64,000 nt of DNA, from contig NC_071333.1 in assembly GCF_010183535.1 (NCBI RefSeq), positions 11,592,587-11,656,586 of the forward strand, written 5' to 3'. The DNA is from Caenorhabditis remanei (Eukaryota; Nematoda; Chromadorea; Rhabditida; Rhabditidae). Shown piece by piece: positions 51,329-61,016 of this stretch (position 1 is the stretch's first letter; each line of letters begins with the position of its first letter). The translations under genes and the position numbers were made by a program. Under the pieces are notes generated by a model. It was not told the DNA's origin. It saw only the letters and a program-made list of their open reading frames with translations, and ran no database searches.

Positions 51329-52538
51329 ATGAATTACTTCAGGTATGAAATATCAAATTAGAACGTAAAACGTGTATATCGCCGAAGAAATGAAAGATCT
51401 AACACGTACGAACTTGATTTCTGTTTTTAGATTAGCCGATCGAAAACTTATTCGGGAAAAGACAAAAAGAGCTATATACATTCTCAGAACACCTAACGTT
51501 AAATCTAATTACCAAAATTTATGACTACAAGAAAACAAGTTCAAAATTTTATCGAATGTGAAAAGTATTGTTAAACCTAGCCAGCCAGTCTATAGTAATT
51601 CGAAACCTCGGTCAATTTTTGATGAGTGGTGTAGAGTAAAAATATTGAATTCCTATCAGATTTCCAATTCTCTTCCTTCGGAAAAAAAAACAAGTGAGAC
51701 ATATGCAATAGATCTCTGCTTTTTCAGAGTTCCAGCCAATTTCAATAATTCATCCGGAACAAGGCGGAATTTAAAATTCAAGAATCATACGGCATGCTTT
51801 GAGAGCAATAAAACATATTTGTTCATGCAAGTGTAACTCGAGACAATATTTGACTATTTGACTATTGAAAACTACGCATATTGATCGAAAATGTTTCAAA
51901 ACACAACTGAATTAGTTGCAGAAAAGGAAAAATTGTCAAGTGTAGTACGTGATCTTTATTCTGGTTCTTTTTCGATTACGCCATTAAATTACAAGATCTT
52001 CGATCAACCAATTTATCGTTTGGTAAAGAAAACGGACAGACTGCAAAATGCGAAAAAGGTATCGGCCGGCTGGGATTGCTATCTAATATTCTACCAAGCA
52101 ACTAACAAAATAGGTAGAATTGATGATGACAGATTTAATGATGAACTGGAAGCGGGAGAAAAAACTAATCGTCAAAGGGAAAAACGATTAGCGTACACCC
52201 GACGGTTCGTTATTTTCTGGTGGCAGGCTGATTACAACTGACAGTTTTTTTTTCGGACAGTCTCTTGAACTTATTTTGTGTTGTGCTTTCCTGAACTCTG
52301 GACAAAAAATGTTTGGAAAAAGTTGAACAATGGGAACAAGGAGATAATTTGCACTCAAGTGCACGCCCCAGCAGTGCAAACGTCGGAATTGGTCGCGCAG
52401 CTGACTAAGAATTATACACATAATAAGAAGGAACTAAAGTATGAGCAAAGTCCAACTTGGAAGCAAAACATGATTAAAATCATATGGGGAATTGGTGCAC
52501 TTTTAAACGTGATTGCTAACCTTATGTTTCTCGTTTGA
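51329..52538 (+). pseudogene. Decayed coding sequence of unknown family, one frame with internal stops
   Basis: A start codon and short exon (51329-51342) splice in phase, over a good GTATGA donor and TTTTTAG acceptor at 51430, into a frame that reads like protein to 52538. Composition is even and non-repetitive (for example SNSKPRSIFDEWCRVKI, SAGWDCYLIFYQATNKIG). In-frame stops lie at 51522, 51834, 51882, 52239 and 52266, yet the frame never shifts. The product would end in a hydrophobic, probably membrane-spanning segment (WGIGALLNVIANLMFLV). Retention of an intron argues against a retrocopy. It could also be a gene with unrecognised small introns. I do not recognise the family; a remnant of a mobile or virus-like element is possible but unsupported. 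Confidence 0.4.
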
Positions 52539-52716
52539 TCACTATTTGGTCAGGAACTTATTTTGAACTATTTTTTGAAGACATTTTGAAAAACTTGAGA
52601 ACTAACCTTTCAAAAACACGTTGAGACATCTCAAAAGATCGGATATGAATAAGATGCTCTTCAGCACCGTGACTGACTAGTCCGGTTTAGTGAAATCTGA
52701 AAAATAATGTTATTAT

Positions 52717-53150
52717 TTAGAGCCAGTGGTTTTCTCCTGTTTTGTTTTTTTTAATCTGATTATATTTTTGGCCGAATGAACATTCTCCGAACCCATCGAG
52801 ATAATTGTTCACTACAAATGCAAGGCACTTATCTTTCGGTCTTTCCGTTCGTAGTGTGTAAACAGCAATCACGTGCTCCAGAGACAAAGGAAATGCAAAG
52901 TTTGTCAACGTAGCATCTTTTTTTGAAACAAAAGACTATCTTTCCAAAATACAACTCTTCCTGAAGCTCCTTGTTGGCCGAGCAACAAAACAGTGAAGAA
53001 ATCGCCACGAGCATGTTGTTGGTCAAGCAGCGGAGCAAAGAACAGTCGGTTTGAAACCATGTCTTGTGCTTGCACGTTTGTAACATTTCCTACGTTAAAA
53101 GGTGTAAAACTACAAATATTTAATTGGAAGGAGAAACGTAGTAGTATCAT
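52717..53150 (-). pseudogene. Protein-like ORF pair broken at an A-run
   Basis: On the minus strand two consecutive ORFs (53150-52905 and 52908-52717) both read like protein (SNRLFFAPLLDQQHARGDF in the first; CLAFVVNNYLDGFGECSFG in the second). They are in different frames that meet at a run of A residues near 52920, as after a slippage indel. No start or splice model was found and the family is not recognised. It faces the decayed plus-strand frame at 51329-52538; the two may be remnants of one inserted element. Confidence 0.3.
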
Positions 53151-54206
53151 GCAACAAGATTTTACCAGAAATCAAAAAGGATAACATCATCTTTTCGAAA
53201 AACGTGCAAAAAACATGCTGTACTTTCTGTTTCCGGAAATGTAAATGTTCGGCGACTAGGGGACAATCGAACATGTACAATTTCCGAGAACACAAATCAA
53301 CAGGTAAAGTTTTAATTCATTTAGGACAATCAATATCATTTTCAAAACTAAAAAAAGAGTGCGGGACGGGCTCCTCAATAGGTTACTATGGCGAATTCAT
53401 GCAAGGGCTCGCATTAATGCACTGACCGAATCAACTAATGTGGGGTCTTGCTTCTCTATCTAACCGTGAGATAAAAATGAGACTAGGACTGAGAGAAAAA
53501 AAAGTTGTGTTGTATTCCCACAGCGAATGTGATAAATTTTGTGATTTATGCTCGCCGGATTTATGCCCCATGATTAATCTGGTGGTAATGATGAGATCCT
53601 AAATTCGGTAAGCAGAAGTCAACTCAGAATACACAGCAGATTTTAGAAAAACAGAGTTTTGACAAAGAAACGAAATGTGTCCTGACGACAAGAATCAATA
53701 TCATAAGAGCTTGCTTCTGATTTTCAGGACAAATTCATACAAAGAAATCCATGACGAGATCAGAAGAAGATAGAAGCTCGTAGTGTATTTATTTTTTTGA
53801 AAACGTGTATTTTTTTATTGAAAATTAGTTCTTCTCAACAAAACTGTCGGGAGGTCAACATAAGATTTTGTCTGGTAAATGTTCTGTAAATATGATTTGA
53901 TGAAGAACGTTCACACTTCCTGCAAAGATGTAACTCAAATTTGTACTGCTTGGTAGAATGTTACTCGTGTCTCATCGTTACTGCATAAAAAATTCAATTC
54001 AAAAAACTAACTTTAGAATGGAAGTAATATTTTTATTTGATTTTTTCCGAGCAAAGACATTATAAATGCATATCATCTCACCTCGGCTGAAGAGAGAGTT
54101 TCAAGTTTCTCCTAATTAACTCAAATAGTCTTTCAGTGTGTTGAGCTGTTTTTAATTTTGTTTATTGTTTTATTTTGTAGTAATATAGGCTTTGCCACGC
54201 ATTTCA

Positions 54207-54250
54207 GTCTTCAAATTAATTCTGTTGGACAACCAGCAAAATTGGAAGAC
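54207..54250. repeat. Short isolated hairpin left of the array
   Basis: GTCTTCAAATT and AATTGGAAGAC, with TGTTGG/CCAGCA inside, can pair around a four-base loop. It is shorter than the hairpins of the adjacent array and lacks their flanking words, so it is not counted as a member. Confidence 0.35.
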
Positions 54251-54507
54251 TCCTGCTCAGCAGAAGACTCCTTGAAGGCAAGAAAAAGATTTCCGGATGA
54301 CTGAGCTCCAAGATCACCTCCGTTTTTTAGATAAATCTTGTGCATCCACATCTTCATTTACAATGTTTCTTTTATTGAATATGACATAACCTGGAACAAT
54401 GTTACTTTATTTTAACTATAAATAATTCGCGTGGTGTTCTCATTTCACACAACAAACCACATACTTCAACTCAAAGTTCTGATATTATTGTGTAGTATTG
54501 AAATCTG

Positions 54508-54597
54508 GTTGTAATATATGTTAACATCAACCAACAAGTCTTCAACGTTTCCTACTGAGTGTTGTGGTACCTGTGGGTGACGTTAACATAAAACAAC
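54508..54597 (-). ncRNA. microRNA-like hairpin, array copy 1
   Basis: The 90-nt sequence folds end to end. On the plus strand GTTGTAATATATGTTAACAT pairs with ATGTTAAC-type sequence and AAACAAC at the other end. The middle (ATCAACCAACAAG against the CCTGTGGGTGAC side) pairs with a few mismatches. TCTTCAACGTT pairs imperfectly with AGTGTTGTGG near a loop of about 10 nt. The basal GTTAAC differs from other copies on both arms, so pairing is kept. The strand is inferred from motifs beside sister copies. Confidence 0.55.
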
Positions 54598-55108
54598 TTT
54601 TAGGGATAATCATTATAGACCGAATAGGGATGCTGAGATTTTCAAACAACTGTTCATTGAAAGAATAAACAACTTCTTTCTATTCCGCTCGGTAGTCATA
54701 GGCAATTCTCATATATACGTTTTAATCCAAGATTGAGATCCAATCCTTGCTTTTTGTTTTAATACTAACAAGGAAGACGTGTCTAACCGAATTATAAAAA
54801 TGAACTTTTCTCTTTTCCGATTGAAGAAATGCGGATCTAAAGATTATCATGAATGTAAATCAGGAAACATTATTGAAAGATATCTGCTTTTATTAAAAGT
54901 CATGGGCTTGTGTTAACATATATTGGTACAACTTTGTAGACCAGTGTCATTCATTTCTCAAAATGAACATGTATAAAAACTAAGCTTGTGAACGAAGAGC
55001 ATCTTTAACACTTCATAACGCGTAGTTAAACAATATAACATAGTCTCTGTCTCTGAAATATACTGGATTTACCTTTTGAATTGACTCTTTTCTCAAAGAA
55101 AATATAAT

Positions 55109-55198
55109 GTTGTAACATCTGTTTACAGGACCCAACAGTCCTTCTACACTTCTTAATGAGAGTGGAAAGCCCTGTGGGTTCTGTGAACATATGACAAC
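55109..55198 (-). ncRNA. microRNA-like hairpin, array copy 2
   Basis: 90 nt, from GTTGTAACATCTG to CATATGACAAC. The variable middle (ACAGGACCCAACAG on one arm, CTGTGGGTTCTGTG on the other) pairs well. The apical part (CCTTCTACACT against AGAGTGGAAAG) is the family pattern with its own changes. Close relative of copy 4 in the middle stem. No full CTCCGCCC octamer was found beside it. Confidence 0.55.
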
Positions 55199-55449
55199 AA
55201 ATGGGCGAATAAGAGAGTAGTATAGTTCTCGTTCATTATGAAATAAAAATGATGATAAATGAAAAAATTTGCATCGCTCTCCTCTATTTCCTGCTGTTGT
55301 CAGGGGTAACGTTGTACAATCCTATCTGGGAAAGGAAGACGTAGAGCAAGCGATATGTATCTCTGAAGATAATGCGTTTTAGTGAAATGGTTAACAATCT
55401 ATAACTACACTTTAAAAAAAGTTACCGTCTTTTTCAAAACAAAATGTGT

Positions 55450-55539
55450 GTTGTAGTATTTGTTGTCATCAATCTACAAGTTCCCAGCGTTTCCATTGAA
55501 ACGCTGTGAAACCTGGTAGTGATGTCAACACATAACAAC
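55450..55539 (-). ncRNA. microRNA-like hairpin, array copy 3
   Basis: 90 nt, GTTGTAGTATTTG to CACATAACAAC. Base GTTG-CATCA pairs with TGATGTCAAC, a different base composition from other copies with pairing kept. The apical stem is the strongest in the array: CAGCGTTT against AAACGCTG, eight pairs. GGGCGGAG lies 185 bp to its right (55724-55731). Confidence 0.6.
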
Positions 55540-55723
55540 GTTCATGAATAGTAGTTGTATAGCAACGAATATGAGTATCAGTCAGCTTTGAGTGAGAAAA
55601 AGTGTGTGGCTCGCTGAAGCAAAGATGACTTTTGTATTCCGTTGTGCTTCTGAACACAATATTCACGCCCACAATATAATCCGTACTCATGACTGAACCT
55701 CGTGTTTTTTGCCAATTGCATTA

Positions 55724-55731
55724 GGGCGGAG
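55724..55731 (-). promoter_or_regulatory. CTCCGCCC octamer beside copy 3
   Basis: GGGCGGAG on plus, so CTCCGCCC on the minus strand, 185 bp upstream of copy 3 if that hairpin is transcribed leftwards. This octamer was reported as a motif upstream of nematode microRNA genes (Ohler et al. 2004, from memory). Confidence 0.45.
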
Positions 55732-56163
55732 CCAAATAGAAGAAATGTGGATGGTGCCTACATGAATTTCAGCCCGGAAATTTTACTGAAAAATAAGACA
55801 AAAAAAATTCACATTTTTTTACAGATTGCAAGATGATTAATCACTGAACCTCTGTTCCGCATAAGTCCATGCGCAACAGCTGCAAAGTATCTTCGAACTG
55901 AGATTACTGCAGTCAAAAATGTTTAATCGTATAGTAGACGGAGTTATGGCTTGGCAAAGTTTGCTGGTTTCAGAGCATAATGCAGCACTCCCTTTTTCAC
56001 ATAGTTTGCCAATCTATGAATATATTCCTAGCGAGATTTATCTGACTCTGTTTGGGGATATAGAATCCACAGAGTATAAGTGGTCAATATTAGTACCATT
56101 TATTAACGTCATTGAGTTTGTTTGCAAGAAAAACTTACCTAATAAACATAAAAAAACAAAGTT

Positions 56164-56253
56164 GTTGTAATATCTGTTCCCAGGACCCATCAGTCTTTCA
56201 ACGCTTCTCAATGAGTGTGGAAAGCCCTGTGGGAACTGTGAACATATAACAAC
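56164..56253 (-). ncRNA. microRNA-like hairpin, array copy 4
   Basis: 90 nt, GTTGTAATATCTG to CATATAACAAC. GTTC near the base pairs with GAAC; the middle CCCATCAG pairs with CTGTGGG; the apical CTTTCAACGCT faces AGTGTGGAAAG. A degenerate CTCCTCT word is present about 90 bp to the right, in sequence that resembles the flank of copy 5. Confidence 0.55.
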
Positions 56254-56851
56254 AGTAAAATAGCAGTATAGAAATATAATATAGCTTTTATGATGTTTCA
56301 ACATGTTTATTGGGTTACGTGGGAGCATAATTCGTGCTCACTCCTCTACTCTCATTTGGAGTGGTTGCCACGGGATACATTGGAAGGCCGTCCTCGTATT
56401 GCTCTCATCGACTGACAAAGCTCCACCGCTTCTACAAGGGAAATGAGAATAAGGAAGTTATATAGATTTTGGAGTACAAAGATCAAATACATGTCTTTGA
56501 CAAAATATGTAGAAGACAAGAAATGGGATGACATGACGGTGGCTGAAATGACGTGCTCACAATGTTGTTTTCTGAGATAGATCGAAATAAAAAGCTTATG
56601 TTTCTTTAAATTCTTTCTTTTTCCATGATTGATAAACGCCTACGGACTTCATGTCGGAGCTAAAACAAAACAGGCTGTTGTGATAGTTTTCTGAAACCAC
56701 GAACCAACACATTTGTCAAGAAAGGAACACGGTACATTTGTAGCTAAATATCTTAACATCCCAAAATTGTGATGAAATGATTCTGGGTAAAAATGAAGGT
56801 GACACGACAGTTGAACACAACGAAATTGAGTATTATCGAGTGTACACCGTA

Positions 56852-56945
56852 CTACTGTAATACTTGTTCACAGTACTCTTCAGTCTTTCAACGTTTTTCA
56901 GTGAGCGTTCAAAGCCCTGAGAAAACTGTGAACATAGAACAGTAG
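56852..56945 (-). ncRNA. microRNA-like hairpin, array copy 5
   Basis: Same architecture, but the outermost stem has changed on both sides. CTACTGT on the left is matched by ACAGTAG on the right, where other copies have GTTGTA and ACAAC. TGTTCACAGT pairs with ACTGTGAACA. The apical part CTTTCAACGTT faces AGCGTTCAAAG with almost perfect pairing. The two-sided change is direct evidence that the fold is selected. Confidence 0.65.
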
Positions 56946-57834
56946 AGATATAGCAGAACCAAATAAGGAGCATAACTCGTTCAGTTTCAAATAAATATGA
57001 ATGTGTAGGGAGTTGACGGAAGTCGGCACAATCTCTCACTCCCTCTTTTCGTCTGGTTGTCATGGGAAAACCACAAAAAGGTCAACTGAAGTACTCGAAT
57101 ATTGAACCTCAATTTCGGAGACAAGAAGGAATGTAGTATTAGTTTCGACTCATCATAAGCCTAATATCACACTTTCGATAAATATTTCATTTGTTCACTA
57201 TGTCTTTGGTTAGAATAAAGACCTCTACACACAGCATTATACTAACTCATTCATTATTCTAAATTTTGGTAGTCACTACAACAAATAGTACTCACTCAGA
57301 AGACACGACATCTGGTAGTTTAGAACATGTATTGAGCAGAATGTATTTCGTATATTAGTTTGAGAAAACTGAACAAAAAGCATTTTTGATCAAAAGAGCT
57401 CAGCGCGTGTTGTAAGGGAATGTAGCATTGATCTTTGTTGTCTTTGATGTTTTCATTAAAATATAGCTCAATTTGTGTCAATCCTGCAACTAGAGCCATT
57501 TTTCCATCATTAGTCGTATGTACTTGAAAATGGATTCTGATGCATACGGTTTTTGTTTCATTTTACATAAGAAGAAATGCGAGATAATGCGGTAAGAAAG
57601 ATGCGATCATAAATTGGATTGCCACGGAATCGTTTTGAAACCCAACGATTGATTTCAGAGTGCTTGGATGGGGTAGTATTTTTTCAAACCGGGAGAAAGT
57701 TCTACGAGTACCTGGATAAAATTATTCGAATCCGCTGAATCAGAAACCTGGAATATTAGTTATACAATCTCTTTCCTTCATTTAACCTGAACATGAAACC
57801 TTTACTTTAACTTACATCAATACTGATTAAGTTT

Positions 57835-57924
57835 GTTGTAGTATCTATGAACGGAACTCTACAGGTCCTCAACGCTACGTCTTGAGTGTTGAGAAAACTG
57901 CGAGTGCCGTTCACAAATAACAAC
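57835..57924 (-). ncRNA. microRNA-like hairpin, array copy 6
   Basis: 90 nt, GTTGTAGTATCTATGAACGG to CCGTTCACAAATAACAAC. The middle ACTC pairs with GAGT; the apical CCTCAACGCT faces AGTGTTGAG. On the minus strand the right-hand arm comes first. Nearly identical to copies 7 and 8 in the hairpin and the following 100-300 bp. Confidence 0.65.
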
Positions 57925-58033
57925 GTGGAACAGTTAGAACTGATAGGAGAATAATGCGAGAAGTAGATGAAGTAAATAGGAGTTGCCTTCATGTTAGAAT
58001 CAGTTTTCCGTCTCGGTTGGCTAAATGTTTTAG

Positions 58034-58041
58034 CTCCGCCT
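58034..58041. promoter_or_regulatory. CTCCGCCT octamer beside copy 6
   Basis: One base off CTCCGCCC, 110 bp right of copy 6, in sequence shared with copies 7 and 8 (AGCTCCGCC). Orientation is opposite to the motif beside copies 3 and 9. Confidence 0.4.
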
Positions 58042-58619
58042 TCTGCTTGTAGTATGTTTATCATGTGCACGCTTCGAAATCTCTTATGACTGGATTTGGA
58101 TTTTTAATCTCTCGGAAAGGGTTTTCAAAAACAATTCATTCTGAAAAAAGTGATGAAGGGCTAAAAAAGATCATTTCATGATAGGAGAATCTGGATGACT
58201 TGAGGAAATATCAAACGACATTTTGGATTGCTATGTTTTGCAAGCTCATAGTGAACAAAGGATTAAAATCAATGAAAATCATTCTCTCCCACATCGAAAC
58301 TTGTGTAATTGTGAGAAGTGTGAAACTATTACAACGGCTCTTAATTGCAATTGTTTTTGAGAAGAAAACTAATGTGTGTGTGTGTATCGAGAATCTGCTG
58401 GATTGAATTGTTTCAACTCCAACAATTTTTCTCAATTCTGTTGGAAATGTGGGCCTGTTCCGTGGTATTACTTCAATCGGTTTTTTGTTTTGTCGTACCT
58501 GAAAACCTAGAGACGTATGATGTCTATTTTCTCGATCAGAAAACCAAATTTCATCGAGACACCGTCACTCAAAGCTACCCCATGACAAATCCTTTTCAAG
58601 AACACTACTAATTAAGTTT

Positions 58620-58709
58620 GTTGTAGTATCTATGAACGGAACTCTACAGGTCCTCAACGCTACGTTTTGAGTGTTGAGAAACCTGCGAGTGCCGTTCACA
58701 TATAACAAT
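58620..58709 (-). ncRNA. microRNA-like hairpin, array copy 7
   Basis: 90 nt, GTTGTAGTATCTATGAACGG to CCGTTCACATATAACAA. Long imperfect stem: GAACGG/CCGTTC, ACTC/GAGT, CAGG/CCTG and CTCAACGCT/AGTGTTGAG around a loop of about ten bases. Unpaired positions are single or double mismatches, as in animal microRNA precursors. Confidence 0.65.
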
Positions 58710-58818
58710 GTGGAATAGTTAGATTTGATTGGAGAATAAGGCGAGAATGGAATGAAGAGAGTACATTTCGTTTTGTGGTTTGAATAAAATTTGCTTCTCG
58801 CATGAAAAAACTCGTTTG

Positions 58819-58826
58819 CTCCGCCC
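58819..58826. promoter_or_regulatory. CTCCGCCC octamer beside copy 7
   Basis: Exact CTCCGCCC, 110 bp right of copy 7. The surrounding sequence has otherwise diverged from copies 6 and 8, so survival of the octamer is notable. Confidence 0.5.
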
Positions 58827-60167
58827 ATTCTCTAGATAAGGCTTGAGCTTTTCGTACACACGCCTTGTTTTCGAAACTTCTAATCAAACGAGCTGGACTT
58901 TTAATCTCAACGAGGAGGTTTGGGATAAATGAAAACACACTTCTGTAGGCTGTATCTCTATTGATAAAAAATAGCGGTGGCGGATAAAGCTGTATAGACA
59001 ACATTGAATGAGAAGACACTGAGTGACACATTCAAGAGAGGAACATGTAGATCTGCAACGCGTCTCTCTATAAACTGAAGTTCAGGTTAATTGTGATGCA
59101 TTCATGTTGAATTCAAATTAAATAGACCAAATATATCATTTTGTGTCATTGTATATTTACAAATCAATCTCAGAAATTTATATTATATTCTGTGAACGGG
59201 AAAAGTATGAAACGATTTGAGAGCATAGAGGAAGAACGTATGTACGGATCAAAAAATTGAAACAAAGTTTCAGTAGATGATGAATAGGAGTAAATATGTA
59301 AGTGTCTCCAACATTATTCAACCACGTTTTTAGTTCACCGTGACCGCACAACCTTGTTCCCTGAATTGAGTCACCCAATGTAAGAATTGGTAATCAAAAA
59401 CACCCGAGAAAGTTTTGAACAGATTGGTCAACTTTCACCAAAGATATCAAGCATTCAGGAATTCAAATAATTTGCCCAGCCCTGGTCGTTGAGTAATACT
59501 CAAAACTTTGAACAGTTTTTGTTCTTGTGAAAAAAACCACATGTTCATCAACAAAAACGTATTTGCCACAGGCTGGGTGATGCCCAAAAAGCTTTATCAA
59601 GGCAAGCCAAAATTCATCAAGTCAGAGGCGTTTTACTTTTTTCAGTAATAAGTGTTCAGACAAAAACATTTCAGATTAAAGTGTTTCGATAATTCCGTGG
59701 TCCATCTTTTTTTTAAAGTGAACTACTGAATCTTGTAGATTTTTCTCTTTCTATCCACTGTGACTGGACCTCAACAGGTACTGAACACTTCTTTCCAAAT
59801 ATGAGTTCTTTCTATCAGTGTGCTTTGCATCGCTTTCCTTGTTTTTGATTATGTTATTTTGACTCTTTACCCATAGAGCGATAGCGGTCTGGAAACATTC
59901 CTTGAATATGTTTATATAGACAATCTTCTTCTGTAAATCAATTGTTCCGTGGTGTGTGATGCCATGTTGGCGATAATGTAGATAATTTCTTGTCAGCTCT
60001 CTTTTTTACATGAAATTTATCGATGTCAATTGAGCTGTCACATCTTTTTATCAGGCTCTTGTTCAATTATGTTTCACATCTAGAATAACTCGTTATTTCA
60101 GAGCACGGTTTGCTCTCAAAAACCTACCAGTTTAATAGTTTTATTGGTAACGTTTCAAATCAAGTTC

Positions 60168-60257
60168 GTTGTAGTATCTATGAACGGAACTCGACAGGTC
60201 CTCAACGCTACGTCTTGAGTGTTGAGAAACCTGCAAGTGCCGTTCACATATAACAAC
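60168..60257 (-). ncRNA. microRNA-like hairpin, array copy 8
   Basis: 90 nt, GTTGTAGTATCTATGAACGG to CCGTTCACATATAACAAC. It differs from copy 7 at a few sites, including ACTCGACAGG on one arm and CCTGCAAGTG on the other. It shares about 290 bp with copy 6, including the downstream flank. Confidence 0.65.
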
Positions 60258-60366
60258 GTGGAATAGTCAGAGCTGATAGGAGAATAAGGCGAGAAGTAGA
60301 TGATGTGAATAGAAGTGGCTTTGATGTTAGAATGTCTTTTCCTTCTCGGTCGACTGAATATTTTAG

Positions 60367-60374
60367 CTCCGCCC
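60367..60374. promoter_or_regulatory. CTCCGCCC octamer beside copy 8
   Basis: Exact CTCCGCCC, 110 bp right of copy 8, same spacing and orientation as beside copies 6 and 7. Confidence 0.5.
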
Positions 60375-60926
60375 TCTGCTTGGAGTATGTCTATCATGTG
60401 CACTTTTCAAAATTTATAATCTCGCGCGTCGGATTTTTAATCTCTTTTCGAAGGATATACGAAAACAAAAATATGACGATTGCGCTAGAGCCGGGTGGCT
60501 TGTTTGGATTTGAAAAAATAATAACTTGAGGAAATATCGGAGGAAAGAGTTGAGAACTGGAAAAAAATACTTTGTGAATGATATTGCCTTTTCTTGCATT
60601 TTCCGGTTAAAAGAAGTATGACATTTGCTTCAGTTCTTGAAATTGCATAGGTGGAAAACAAGAATTTGGAAAGCTGAAAAAGTAGTGAACAACGACATTT
60701 TCATGACATTTCCTCTTCTTACACTTCTTCATCAAATTACAATCGCTGTAAACTCGGGAGGTGTAAAAATTTCACACCGGTAGCTGGTTTCAATCATCCC
60801 TGAAAATCAAACTGATGCGCGATATTTCAGCGTACATATCTTGATCACATTGCCTAGTTACCTCAGAAATTCATTATTTAGAAAACTTACCGGTGACTTG
60901 TACATGTTTACGAAAAATTAATATTT

Positions 60927-61016
60927 GTTGTAGTATCTGTGTACACCGTTGAACAGGTCCTCAACGCTTCGCAATGAGTGCTGAGGAACTGAACAACATT
61001 GTACACATATAACAAC
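60927..61016 (-). ncRNA. microRNA-like hairpin, array copy 9
   Basis: 90 nt, GTTGTAGTATCTGTGTACA to TGTACACATATAACAAC. The base TGTACA replaces GAACGG of copies 6-8 on both arms. The variable middle GTTGAACAG pairs with CTGAACAAC. The apical TCCTCAACGCT faces AGTGCTGAGGA. This combines a changed middle with kept base and apex. Confidence 0.65.

Larger units (their letters stand above)
57835..60460. repeat. Recent local duplications carrying hairpin copies 6, 7 and 8
   Basis: Segments starting at 57835, 58620 and 60168 share the hairpin, the following GGAGAATAA-GCGAGAA words and the GCTCCGCC octamer at constant spacing. The segments at 57835-58120 and 60168-60460 remain alignable for about 290 bp (both contain TATCATGTGCAC). 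This is DNA-level tandem duplication, with the 58.6 kb copy more diverged in its flank. Confidence 0.75.

Noticed and set aside
53700..53770. Inverted GAGCTT...CTTCTGAT words that could pair
   Set aside because: Stem is interrupted by a large bulge and shares nothing with the array hairpins.
59735..59830. Possible tenth hairpin in the gap between copies 8 and 7 (contains ACAGGTACTGAACACTTC)
   Set aside because: It resembles the apical arm word of the array, but the opposite arm and the GTTGTAG/ACAAC base are missing. At most a decayed copy.
54508..61016. Repeat array considered as CRISPR-like
   Set aside because: The genome is eukaryotic, the repeats are long diverged hairpins, and spacers are hundreds to over a thousand bases.
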